Origin: Austropuccinia psidii
Lineage: Eukaryota; Basidiomycota; Pucciniomycetes; Pucciniales; Sphaerophragmiaceae
Length of the DNA stretch: 64,000 bases
Direction of reading: 5' to 3'
Assembly (NCBI GenBank): GCA_023105745.1
Contig: JALGQZ010000011.1
Location: 33,974,594 to 34,038,593 of the forward strand
A model generated the notes under the pieces. That model was not told the DNA's origin. It made no database searches and saw nothing but the letters and a program-made list of their open reading frames with translations. Shown here in pieces: positions 49,593 through 59,882 of this stretch. The translations under genes were made by a program, and so were the position numbers. Positions within the stretch are counted from its first letter, which is position 1. Every line of letters begins with the position of its first letter.

Positions 49593-49740
49593 TGTTACGA
49601 CTTAATATTTCTCTCTCAGTGTATAAACTGATTTTAAATAGTTTAAATCATCATCTCACAGTCCATTCATTACTCGCGCTCATTCATAAGAGTTCCACGC
49701 GCTTCTATTTGGGTCGAGATTGTCCTACACTATTCTTACA
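49593..49740 (-). repeat. Short Copia LTR (3' LTR of a fragment)
   Basis: 148 bp; on the minus strand TGTAAGAATAGTG to GTCGTAACA. It is directly preceded in that orientation by a polypurine tract (GATTGAGGGGGAG, complement of about 49741-49753). It belongs with the Copia coding fragments at 49741-49806 and 54661-54951. Confidence 0.72.
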
Positions 49741-49806
49741 CTCCCCCTCAATCTCGGCCCCAAATAATAACTCTTTCGACCATTCAAGGTGTTTTACCGG
49801 ACCTAG
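49741..49806 (-). pseudogene. Copia pol C-terminal end, left piece
   Basis: On the minus strand it encodes GPVKHLEWSKELLFG, the typical end of a Copia polyprotein, running into the polypurine tract and LTR. Joined across the nested element (one TAG removed), it continues in frame from the RNase H fragment at 54661-54951. Confidence 0.75.
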
Positions 49807-50068
49807 CACCGCAATTTTTAACTGGTTTCCTGTATGGTGTATCAATTACGTTGCACGGTATAACAGATAGCAGTTAGCTTCTGCGCGGGCTTTTTTTCTG
49901 GCACATGCACAGCACACACCACACACTCACCCAGTGCCCTCCCCTCCGAACGTCTCTAGTCGAGTGACCACCTTCTGTATTCAATCAAAAAGGTCAGCAA
50001 CTTTCTTTTCATCAGTCCCAAGTCTTCACTAACCCTTTTTCGAGATCTCCAGCTGCCAGCGCCATATT
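49807..50068 (+). repeat. Left 262-bp terminal inverted repeat of nested element
   Basis: Pairs with 54399-54660 over its full length without gaps. It is preceded by TAG (49804-49806). Confidence 0.9.
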
Positions 50069-50647
50069 TCCTGATTTACGTCTTCTCTCCATCTGGCGAC
50101 TTGGTTCACTCAGTCTGGCAGGTTTGGGTTGATTTTCTGCTTCATATCTCAGAATAGTCCTTGAAAAATCGGACCATAACTATTTCCTCGGTCGTTGGGC
50201 TGCAAGTGTCTTACTTTTAGAATGAATCATCATTCAAACCAATCGCGTCTTGGCTTCTCAACCTCAACCTCACATCTCAATCGATCGTGATCTCTTGTTG
50301 ATTGGTCTCATTCTTGACCTCCAAATTTAGAATCAACTGGCCTAGACAGCCATGCATCCCTTTGGTTCTCAACAACTCAGGGCGCATTATGCCGCCACCG
50401 ACTGGCCAGAAGCTCTGATACATTTTGCTCGGTTTGGAGATGGTCAGTCCAGTCGTCTTTTAGCCTGCACCCGTTTGTCACTGAAAAAATTTGCTTGTTT
50501 TCATTCACAAGACCAGCCAGTCAATTTAGGTTGGGGTACCAAATCGACGCAGTTTCATGGCTCGCTGGGTAAACCGGCTGCCCAAGTTTCTGAGGCCAAA
50601 ACCCTCCCCTTTGCCACAATTCCACCCAAGTCGTTTTCATTGAACGC
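50069..50647. other. Segment between left TIR and ELP1 similarity
   Basis: An open frame from 50352 (MHPFGSQQLRAHYAATDW...) runs to a stop at 50681 but shows no family I recognise. It may be captured flanking or unrelated gene sequence. Confidence 0.4.
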
Positions 50648-52959
50648 TTCCGAACTGAGCTGGAAAGGCGATGGTGCCTAGCGGACGTCAGCAAGATCAA
50701 TCAAGTTTGCGAGCTCATGGTGCTTGAATTGACCCACAAACAAGTGCAGTGGGAGTACATCAACAGTATTCTGACGGCATTTGTTTGTTCAAAATCACCT
50801 GATTATAAATCTGCGTTACAGATATTGTCAAAAATGAAGGGTAAGAGGCTTGTTTTATTGCTCAGAAAACATATGAAGTGAATTATGTGCTTTCTTACAG
50901 CTCAGGATGGCAAGGTTTTAGATGATGCGGTGAAATACATAATCGTTTTGAGTGACGTTAATGAATTGTACAACTTTGCTCTTTCAATGTATGATTTATC
51001 TTTGGTAATTCTTATCGCTCAACATTCTCAAAAGGCACGCAAGTATTTCTATTTCCAGTATTTACTATAAAGCACCTCAGGCTTATATTGTACTTTTTTC
51101 CTCAAATTACTGGCGCAATTAACTCAGGACCCCAAAGAATACCTACCATTTTTACAAAGCTTACGGGACCTTGAACCTGAGATGCGCAAATTTAAAATTG
51201 ATGACCAATTGGGGAATTATTCTTTGGCAGTGCGACATCTCTCAGCTGCAGGTGAAGATCAGTTTGATGCAGTGCTTAATTATATCACGCTTCATTCTTT
51301 ATATGCAGAGGCTCTTGATATGTATTCAGGTAATTCGGCTAAGACTAAGGTGAGGCTTTTTGGATTTTATGACATGAAAACTTGGGCTAGGCTAAATTAT
51401 TTGGTTAATATTTTTAGGCTTTGAGGAAACTCCAGGGAGTTTGGCTCGTCGAAACAAACAAAGTCTTTGAAGGCGGACTTGGTTGGTATTTTAAATTATA
51501 TAAGCTGCGAGATCTTTGAGGCCTTCTGACTTTGAATGTACAGCTTTTGAACTTGCCGACGAAGTCAAAGAAGCAGTGAAATGTTACCAACAAGCTGAAG
51601 CATGGCAGGAAATGTTTGCTTTGATTTCTCAAAATGAAGGAGACTTTAATATAGCTCAATGTGCCGAAGATATGGCTAGTGAGCATATAAACCAAGAGCC
51701 AGGCATATAAATTGCAAAATGAATTGCTGATTTTTTCTCGACTGTTTGCAGAACAATTAAGCGCATCTGGAAGGTATCTTGAAGCAGGCACAGTTTTGCT
51801 TGAGTATGGTAATCATTTGCATGATGCCATCACTGCTTTATGTGATGGACAGGCATTTTCACAAGCTATTTGTGTAGTTGCGTATCACGGTTTGCTTTAA
51901 ACAAGCCTGTGCTATTCTCAAGGATTGATTGGGCTGCTTGTTTGTTTCAGGCTCTTTCGAAATCGCAACCAGGTTTGGTCGTTGAAATAGTTATGCCTAC
52001 CGCGGAGGAGTTTGCAGAATCCCTATCAGAAGAGCTTGTTCAACTACAAGAGCAATTAACCAAGCCAGTTGATTGTTTAGCCGAGCTGAAGCTTGCGCGG
52101 GACACAAACCCTGGTTGGTGTTCCAAATTTTCAAGACTTTGTGCATGACACTGAAATTAGTTTTGACGTTTTGAAACCTAAAATTTATTCTTCCTCAACA
52201 ACATGGATGAAAATAATGGTGCACTTGATGGTGTCGAGGCAATGACCGATGTCTCGACCGTTTTCCATACTGATTATTTCTGTTATACCCAGGGTATTCA
52301 AAAATCACACTCGGTTGCCACTAGCCGTTCGGCTCAATCCTCATCGTGAGCGTTTCCTATTGATGCTTGCGCTACCATGCACGAGCTTAGCCAATGTATT
52401 ACTAAAAAAAAGAGTTTGACGTATCCGCTGATCAAACATTTGGTAATGAATTTAGTAGCTGAACCTCAAGGTTGTGAAAAAAGGAGGCAAAGAAAAAAGC
52501 AGCGGGCAAAAAGGGTAGCATTTATGAAGAAGAGTACCTGCTTAGCACTCTGGCCAAAGTTTGCACAGAAAAGTTACCTTATTTACAAAGTATGTTTCTT
52601 CCGATAGCTTGCTGAGCGAATCGTTGATAAGCGTTCTAAAAAACTAATTTCTTTTTTTAAAATATTTTACAATAGATACTTTGGGAAGTTTATTGCCAGC
52701 GTTTGTACAAATGATAAAATTTGATCTGACTTCCAAAGAAAAATTAATCGATATTTCATAAAGCCTGCAAGATCAATTAGAAAAACTACAACATGAGATG
52801 TTCAAAAAAGTCAATGAAGTCTGGGATGAACGTGAAGCCCAAAAGGAACTAAATTTAGAAGATCAAGAAAAAGTCGTCAAATTACAGAATAAGGATCAGT
52901 TGAATGTTAATCGACCAAATTTGGTAAATGATTTAATGTGGAAACTCAGCATGCTTTGA
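50648..52959 (+). pseudogene. ELP1: ELP1/IKI3 (Elongator subunit 1) 3' fragment, broken
   Basis: Successive pieces match the C-terminal half of Elongator complex protein 1: KINQVCELMVLEL, DVNELYNFALSMYDLSLVILIAQ, DPKEYLPFLQSLRDLEPEM, KFKIDDQLGNY, ATEEFAE-like PTAEEFAESLSEEL, KKAAGKKGSIYEEEYLLSTL (about 52494) and VWDEREAQKELN near the end. Introns are retained, for example 50841-50900 (GTAAGA...TTACAG). The next intron, ending at 51128, has a mutated GC donor. Frameshifts and stops (for example near 51519, 51709, 52147 and 52759) prevent translation. The N-terminal WD40 half is absent. Elongator modifies wobble uridines of tRNA. This fragment cannot. Confidence 0.88.
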
Positions 52960-53829
52960 AATGAACACATTTATCACATGATGGGCAATTCAATCTTTTT
53001 GTCAACGAAGAAAAATCAATATGTTGTCAATTATCAATGGGTGATGTGTGAATATTTTGTAAGAAGCTTTGCCCTTCCGATTTTAGTTGAATGAATTGAA
53101 GTTTCATGGTATGAGGATTTTTGCAGTTATGGCATAAAGACTTAGGACTGAAGGAAGCTGTGATTCTTTTGCCTATGCTATTTCAATCAAATATTTGCTT
53201 ATGTTTTTAGCACAAGTTTTTCAACTCTTGCTCAATTAGAAGTTATGTTATATATGTAATGATGATCCTAATTGTGGTGCATTTAAAAGTAATGCTTTTA
53301 AAAAAACAAGTACTTGAAAATTTGTGCTCATCCACTAAGCCTTTTATTTTTTAATACATTTAGTGTTGACCTGTCAATGGTTGCTAGGTCATGAGTTTGG
53401 TACAGGAGCCTAGAACTACTGGGCTCTATGGGTCAGTGGTTGGAACAATGATGCAATTGCAGTAGCAAACCAGTATGCAGTTCTACTGGAATAATATGTA
53501 AATGCAGTGTGTATGAAACTGATGTGTCAAATGTACAGAATGTTACGGCATTCAGTACCTACTGCATGCCGTTTCATACTGATAATTATAAGTCAACTGT
53601 GCAGTCCTTTCACATTAGAACAGTCAAATGGTGCTACTGCACATACTGCAGACATTTTCTAAAGTCACCACAACTCCTTTACTTATGTTCAATCCCCTTG
53701 AGAAAACAAGTAAAGTTAGCCAAACTGGCTGAAATCATGGAAAATTTTTGTTTCACCCAAAAAGAGTATGCAAAAATATAATTTAATCTACAAGTTCAAA
53801 ATTTTTTGAGGCTACATATTCAAAGAATC
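52960..53829. other. Non-coding part of nested element
   Basis: 870 bp after the ELP1 end. No gene or recognisable domain seen. It may include captured ELP1 downstream sequence. Confidence 0.4.
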
Positions 53830-54398
53830 ATTAACCACTCAAAGAGCCTTTGGGTACTTTCACCCATTCTTTGAGGCAAGTAAGATGAGAGATAGTTTTT
53901 GAACTCAGCCTAGCCCTTCTAGGAGTGACAATGTGGCCAATCTGAGAAAACACGTGCTCAACTGCAGCCAACGAGGCTGGTATTGATAGATAACATAGCA
54001 CAATGGACCCCTCAACAGGTAAGTTTCCACTGTGGATTTGTCTCTGTGAGGCATTTTTAAGGGGTAAGTAATGTGGAGAGATGATTTTGTGGTTATTACA
54101 ACTTATAAACTAACCTTCCAGTAAGAGACAATGTCCTCTTCAGGGGCCATAGGCCAATGGTTAGCCAAATATGCCATTACCTTGTCATTTCGGTGATTTG
54201 CAAATAATTGTGCTTGAATCTTGTCAAGTAGCTTGGAACATTGGTGTAATATATTATCCCGAGTATTGAGTTTGCTCTTTTATTTCTTGGGCAAACTGGG
54301 TGTCATGTGCAAGGTATCATTCTCCTTTTCATTGGTAAGCTGTTAAACATGGTAATAATATTTGCCCAATAAAGCATCTAAGGCTGGTTGATATTGAG
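53830..54398 (-). pseudogene. hAT transposase C-terminal remnant
   Basis: The minus strand encodes the hAT dimerisation region: DIVSYWK (near 54125), then after a probable intron LSIPASLAAVEHVFSQIG and TPRRARLSSKTISHLTCLKEW (about 53990-53870). Upstream there are stops (for example within QLTNEKEN...KK). It ends where the right TIR begins. The surrounding element lacks the 8-bp duplication of hAT elements, so this is a passenger relic rather than its own transposase. Confidence 0.75.
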
Positions 54399-54660
54399 AA
54401 TATGGCGCTGGCAGCTGGAGATCTCGAAAAAGTGTTAGTGAAGACTTGGGACTGATGAAAAGAAAGTTGCTGACCTTTTTGATTGAATACAGAAGGTGGT
54501 CACTCGACTAGAGACGTTCAGAGGGGAGGGCACTGGGTGAGTGTGTGGTGTGTGCTGTGCATGCGCCAGAAAAAAAGCCCGCACAGAAGCTAACTGCTAT
54601 CTGTTATACCGTGCAACGTAATTGATACACCGTACAGGAAACCAGTTAAAATTTGCGGTG
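54399..54660 (-). repeat. Right 262-bp terminal inverted repeat of nested element
   Basis: Reverse complement of 49807-50068. It is followed by TAG (54661-54663). Confidence 0.9.
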
Positions 54661-54951
54661 TAGTCTCTTAGTAAGAATGTCGGCCAGTTGTTTTGTTGTT
54701 GAAGTCCATTGCAAGGTAATGTTATGTTTTCTAAATAAATTGTCTACCATATAAAAATTTCTTTCCAGACTTTTAATTCTGGTTTTCGACCCTTGCAGAA
54801 TCATTATGGCCGCCTTATTATCGCAATGCATTTTTATTGGTATATTATCCACACAGGTCTTCACAAGTTGAATTGTGAATGTCAAGACTTCGGAAGCCAT
54901 TGCCAATGCTATATAGTTTGAGTATAAAAAAATTGAATTCTTTAAAACCAA
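54661..54951 (-). pseudogene. Copia RNase H fragment
   Basis: The minus strand encodes SNYIALAMASEVLTFTIQLV, then MHCDNKAAI and QLADILTKRL, the standard C-terminal RNase H of Copia polyproteins. It is truncated upstream at about 54951 and cut downstream by the nested element. The rest of the element is absent. Confidence 0.85.
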
Positions 54952-55512
54952 GTTAAAAACATTTTATTAGTGCTTTTAACCTCAATCCTTTATTGATAAT
55001 TCAAAATGGGGCTGACTAATTTAATTCTGCCTCACCTTCAATTAAAAAGCTACATCCAGGGCAAGAAATGAAATTGAAGCATATCACATGCCTTTATTCC
55101 ACACATAAAAATGCATGTAAATATAAAATCACATTACAAACTGCTTTTTACATCTATTCAATTGCATGTCATAAAATGGATTTCCATAAAGCTATATTTG
55201 ACCTTTTTTGATTTAAAAATTAAAATAATAATAAACAAATCAATCAATTCTTTTTTGAAAAAAAACTCATATTTAATATTTCCTAATTTTCAGAAATATT
55301 TTTTTGGGGAGGGTGTTTTTATTTATTTATTAAGTTTTATGATTAATAATAATATTTTTATTTTATAAAAAAATAAAACTTTACTAAAATTTCTATTGAA
55401 AATAATGAAATTCGTTACGAATTTGTGCATTTTGTAAATAAAATTCGAATTTGAATAATTTGAATTTCTGTCAGGAAAATTCGAATTGTTCGAATAGCCA
55501 TGCCTTGTTTAC
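54952..55512. other. AT-rich spacer
   Basis: No supportable gene. It includes TTCGAA-type words near 55440-55500. Confidence 0.45.
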
Positions 55513-56188
55513 TATTGTGTGAGAATAATTTTCGTAAGTGCCCCACCAAAACCTTGAGTGAGTATTTGTTTGTGAGAAAATCTTTTGCCAAAAATGTGCC
55601 AATAGTCACCATTCCTGCCTCCTATATTTTCTTCCTCCATTGTTTAGAGCCATATCAAATCTTAACTGTAAAAAAGCGGGAGGTTCCGGCATGTGAGCAA
55701 TCCACTCCAGATTCATGAGAAATTGCCATTCCTATGGTCACACGCTATTAATCTTAGTCATGTATTGAATTGTTTAAATTGTCGGGAACCTTCACAAGCG
55801 TAACGATTGGCGTGTGAGCTGTCGGGAGCCTGCATTGGCATGTGAGCTGTCGGGAACCTGCACAGGCGTAAGGATTGCCGTGTGAGCTTTCGGGAGCCTG
55901 CACAGGCGTAAGAAATTGTCAGCATTGTTGGCAACCCTCACAAGCCTAAGGATTGGCGTGTGAGCTGTCGGGAACCTGCACAGGCGTAAGGATTGGGGTG
56001 TGAGCTGTCGGGAACCTGCACAGGCGTAAGGATTGGTGTGTGAAGCGTTGGCAGCCCGCATAGGCGTAAGGAACTTTTAGCATTGTCGGAACCTGCACAA
56101 GCATAAGGATTCGCATGTGAAGCATTGGGATCCCGGACAAGAGCAACAAACCTGGCATATGTACAGTACGATGGCATGCCACTGTACA
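55513..56188 (+). repeat. About 680-bp direct repeat (right copy)
   Basis: Second copy of 46084-46766, with a minisatellite at about 55785-56120 (units sharing GCGTAAGGATTGG and CTGTCGGGAACCTGC) and a terminal palindrome-like GTACGATGGC-AT-GCCACTGTAC near 56166-56187. It lies just downstream of the gene at 56307-58548. Confidence 0.85.
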
Positions 56189-56306
56189 ATTACTATTGGT
56201 ATTCAGACTGTCGCATCCGGGCAGTAGTAGGATAGGAAGTCATGATTATTAAATTCTTAAATAACTTTGCAAAATTAAATTACAATCTATCTAGTACAAT
56301 GCTAAT

Positions 56307-58548
56307 CTAAAACGGGTCAATCCTGGTTGTAAGTTTAGCTGACCTGGGTACAGTCAATGTGACCTCATCACCTAAACCAAGAGGACGCTTCGCCACCCAG
56401 GCATCACCAAAGTCTAATACCAAGCATCGTGCAAATTCAAATCTAAGAGGTACAGTGGGGTTAAAAGACTCTGATGAGAAGAAACTTTTATTCAGTAAAT
56501 TACATATATACTTATTAGTACGTAGCCACATTGGCTCCACTAGATTTTTACCCTCTGAAAGTTTTGCGGAAATGTCAATTAGTGATAAAGCCCCTTTAAC
56601 TGAGCTTGTTCTCCAGTCATCTGAGCATACCATCAAACCACAAACCCCCGCCGCACAGAATGCCACTAATATACCATAGCAAATTCGATTTATTCCGAGA
56701 CTCTTGTGACACGCCAAAAGATCTTTGATGGCCTCATTTTTTTTTGAGTTTGTGAGTTTGCCTTTGATGCCATTAACTTTGACCTTTGTATGTGCACGTA
56801 CCATGTTGTACGCAATCATCAAATGGATAACTGTATCCATTAGATCCTCCAGGTTCTTGTGCGGCTTTGTGGATATCTCATTGTCAGCCCCGCCACCTTC
56901 AATGCTGAGTTGGGTTGCACGTTGCTTCGATTTACTCAAGCAGGAGGCAAGGTATTCAACTGCTCCGCGTTCGAGTCCAAGAGGATCGGTCGAATTTGAT
57001 GTTGGTGCAACGTATGGTTTGGGTGCAATCACATCGTATGAGACTAAACTAATGGATTCAAACATAACATTTGTCCAAAAATGTTTAACTGGATTCGCGG
57101 GGTAAAGAAGGCTCTGAACCATTTTGAAGAAGGAGTGTTCAGATTTTGGGAGATTTTCTGGAGGTTTAGCTGATTCCTTCATCAATTTGAGATTCCAAAT
57201 GTTGTGATCAAAAAATGCTTCTGTTTCTGTTGGCTTAAAAAAATATAACCCTGTATATTGCAATTTATATCACCAGTAAACAGCCAATAATCAAGTATCA
57301 TGCACAAAGATAAAAAAAAAACTCACCTGCCATCTCAAGGTTCTCCAGCCAAGCCGACATTTTAAGCTCTCGGTTACTGATCACCTTAATACCAACAGGC
57401 AGGAATGTATGAGCATCCTTTGTTGGTAAATTGTCCCATCTATTTTTGTAAATCCTATTGATATTATCAAGCCCCCTTTTCCAGGATTGTTGAGAAATAT
57501 TGGAATGATAATTCAAAATGCCTGCAAACTCTTCCATGCGGGATAAAAATATTCCTTGAAAATTCGCAGCAGATGACACTTCAGGCTCAGCGTCGGGAAT
57601 TATATCAGTCATATCTCGTCCCATTGTATCATGATTGATTGTTTCCCTTTCTTGAAAGGCTTGAATATTCCGAGGAGAGGTGGGAGGGGTTGCATCATGG
57701 ATTGTTTCATTGGGTATCGGGGGGCTTTCAGTATGTGGAGCTTCATCATGGATTGTTTCATTGAGTATGGGGGGGGTTCAGTATGCGGAGGTTCATTATC
57801 AATATGGTCCACTTCAGCATTGATCATTTCATCACCTTGATCCCGGGAATCCTTTGCGGCTTCAAAGGTACGGTGTTTTTTGTTGGTTTTTTTGGTCGCA
57901 TGTATATTTGATCTTTTTCCTAATCCTTTGCCTGGAAATCCAATTACGACCCGAGATCCTTCAGGTAGAGATTCTCCCACCTCCACACCTGCCCATATAT
58001 TGTAAGCAGGTATTTTTATCAATTTTGTTTTGATTTAGTAATGGACTTACGGTTCAAATCCATTTTGAGGAGGCTCATGGCTTCAGCAATCTTTTGACAC
58101 ACATAATCAGGAATTTTACTATCATTTTGAATCTTTTCGAGCCTTGGGATTGTTTGAGCAATGTTGGAGACAAATTGCTCCTTGGATATAATTTCCACCT
58201 CCCCACTGAAAATTACATCATCTTGCCCATCATCTTCTGTCGGTGCACAAGGTTCAACAGTCTTTTCCTTCTCATAAGTTTTAAAATTTGGTTTCTGAGA
58301 GCTTGGAGGTTGACCTGAAATAAAGGCTATGACACAATATCAGGTTTTGAGAGATTAGAAATACTCAAGATGGATGTATACTCACATTCTGGAAGAACTG
58401 GTGGATCTTGATTATCTTCATGTGACTGGCTCTCTGCTTCAATGCCTAATTCACGACTACTGGCCATATCAGATATTTCACTTCCACTCTCTGGGGCTGA
58501 AGTTGGTCGTTCATTAAAGTCAGTTGAATTTCCCGGGGTTTGGGCCAT
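56307..58548 (-). CDS. Unrecognised four-exon cargo protein (one frame break)
   Basis: Exons on the minus strand: 58548-58386, 58314-58051, 57988-57327 and 57250-56307; introns 62-76 nt, GT-AG, phases consistent. About 677 aa are expected. A C8 run near 57768-57777 is one base short, shifting the frame. The N-terminal third is acidic and Ser/Pro-rich with a duplicated phrase around PNETIHDA. A basic patch (KRSNIHATKKTNKKH) could be a nuclear signal. The C-terminal half is well folded in character (AYNMVRAHTKVKVNG, CYGILVAFCAAGVCGL). No domain recognised. It lies near the right end of the giant CACTA element, transcribed away from the end. Confidence 0.68.
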
Positions 58549-59040
58549 AGCGGAGTTAGTTTAGTAAGCAAATAGATGGTGACGAGTTGATTGATAACTT
58601 GTTTGAAAATTTTGAATAAAAAGATCCAAATTGAAGAAAATAGGTGGAAGTAAAATAATTGCATATGCAAAATGCAATTTGTTGGGAAATTGAAGGAGGC
58701 AATGTTTTGCAAATTATTTCATATTATGCAAATGAAATTACTTCACTGTGAGACATTGAATAAAGTTGACTAGTGAGAAACCTACTAAAGTCAACTTTTG
58801 AACTATTCAATGCTTATGAGGTAAGGACTAAGAAAAGTGTTCAATTTGAACTATATGAAATAAAATGGTTTTGTTGGGGAAACAGGAGACACATTTCTTG
58901 TCTTAAATAGTCCTCTTATTAGGTTTTAATTTGTGAGTCCCATGATTTAAACCCTAACCACAACATTGTGAATATACTGACCAATTTCCCCTGAGGTCCT
59001 GTTGGCAGAGAAGGCCACTCAGCATATTTCGGCGATTGCG
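58549..59040. promoter_or_regulatory. Upstream region of the four-exon gene
   Basis: No gene. It presumably carries the promoter of the minus-strand gene starting at 58548. Confidence 0.35.
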
Positions 59041-59048
59041 GTCATCAT

Positions 59049-59545
59049 GTACGCCAACAAGCCACCGTACACTGTGGATGTAATACGGAAACATGAGGAT
59101 GGTAAGCGGCATCGGAGGCATGTCGGGAGGGTACTTACTAGGCGAGCATAAGGATCGTAAGCAGTGTCGGGAGCATGTTGGGCGGGCACTACACGAGCGT
59201 AAGGATTGTAAGCAGTGTCGGGAGGGCACTCCATGAGCGTAAGGATCAAAAGCAGTGTCGGGAGCATGTTGGGAGGGCACTCTGCGAGCGTAAGGATCGT
59301 AAGCAGTGTCGGGAGCATGTTGGGAGGGCACTACACGAGTGTAAGGATCGTAAGCAGTGTCGGGAGGGCACTCCGTGAGCGTAAGGATCGAAAGCAGTGT
59401 CGGGAGGGCACTCCGCAAGCGTAAGGATCGTAAGCAGTGTCGGGAACATGTCGGGAGGGCACTGCGCGAGCGTGAGGATTGTAACGAGTGTCGGGAGGGC
59501 ACTACACAAGCGTAAGGATGGTAAGGGTGGGGGTGTGAAAGCGTA
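59049..59545 (+). repeat. Palindrome-like motif followed by GCGTAAGGAT minisatellite
   Basis: GTACG...GCCACCGTAC at 59049-59070, then about ten degenerate units (about 38-52 bp) sharing GCGTAAGGATCGTAAGCAG and TGTCGGGAGGGCACT between about 59110 and 59545. The word GCGTAAGGAT is shared with the arrays at 46.4 and 55.8 kb. Long ORFs across this array are artefacts. 59546-59833 shows only TGACGT subterminal motifs. Confidence 0.8.
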
Positions 59546-59733
59546 AGGAGTGGTGAGGACGGAGATGGGGGGGCAGGCAGTGTCAGAGTCTCATCTGGAG
59601 GGTGGTGCGGGTGCGTAAGCATGCTAAGTGTTGGGGAGGCGGAAGCTATTAGGTGAAATTACCCAAACGTTGCAAATAGTGTTGAAACGGGTTTGGGCTT
59701 TGAGTGACATTCTCATGTGACACATGTGACGAT

Positions 59734-59761
59734 TGACGTTGTCTTGACGCTGACGTGACGT
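59734..59761 (-). repeat. Subterminal TGACGT repeats (right)
   Basis: TGACGT at 59734, 59751 and 59756, the inverted counterpart of the ACGTCA array inside the left end. Confidence 0.65.
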
Positions 59762-59833
59762 GACCCACTAAATCCAGTGACTATAAAGTGACACTAACGA
59801 GACTGAAGCAAGATTTTATACTGACCGCAGTGC

Positions 59834-59879
59834 GACGTGAAGTCAATCGCCAACGATTGACGCGAGATTCGCCCTGGTG
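59834..59879 (-). repeat. Right terminal inverted repeat of the giant CACTA element
   Basis: Reverse complement of 33004-33049 with three C/T differences, ending GCCCTGGTG and followed by AAA (59880-59882). Confidence 0.88.
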
Positions 59880-59882
59880 AAA

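Larger units (their letters stand above)
49807..54660. mobile_element. Nested TIR element carrying an ELP1 gene fragment (Pack-type)
   Basis: 4854 bp with 262-bp terminal inverted repeats (about six mismatches), ends CACCGCAA...TTGCGGTG, and a 3-bp target duplication TAG. Excising it with one TAG restores an in-frame Copia RNase H C terminus, which fixes the boundaries. Inside are the intron-containing 3' part of an ELP1 gene (plus strand) and a hAT transposase 3' remnant (minus strand). No functional transposase is present. Terminal CAC and 3-bp duplications fit CACTA-like mobilisation, though the class is not certain. Confidence 0.85.
33004..59879. mobile_element. Giant CACTA (EnSpm) DNA transposon with multi-gene cargo
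   Basis: 26,876 bp between 46-bp terminal inverted repeats (43 of 46 matching) that start CACCAGGGCGAATC, flanked by AAA duplications. It encodes its own Tnp2-type transposase (33704-36864) and has ACGTCA subterminal repeats at both ends, three standard marks of CACTA elements. Cargo in order: a second CACTA-type gene, an SNF2 ATPase, a Zn2Cys6-type gene, a Tet-like oxygenase, a nested TIR element carrying an ELP1 fragment, and an unknown four-exon gene. Part of the length is nested insertions. The alternative is two separate related elements whose ends happen to pair. Confidence 0.82.

Noticed and set aside
50648..52959. ELP1 as a functional host gene
   Set aside because: It lacks its N-terminal half, has several stops and frameshifts and a mutated splice donor, and lies inside inverted repeats.
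49807..54660. Classification of the nested element as hAT because of the hAT remnant
   Set aside because: The flanks show a 3-bp TAG duplication, confirmed by the restored Copia frame, not the 8-bp duplication of hAT.
46084..56188. The 680-bp direct repeats as LTRs of a 10 kb retrotransposon
   Set aside because: No flanking duplication, no PBS or polypurine tract at the right places, and the interior has no matching pol. They contain minisatellites and a palindrome instead.
58954..59622. 222-aa minus-strand ORF and overlapping ORFs on both strands
   Set aside because: They read through a minisatellite whose units keep several frames open; no domain or gene structure.
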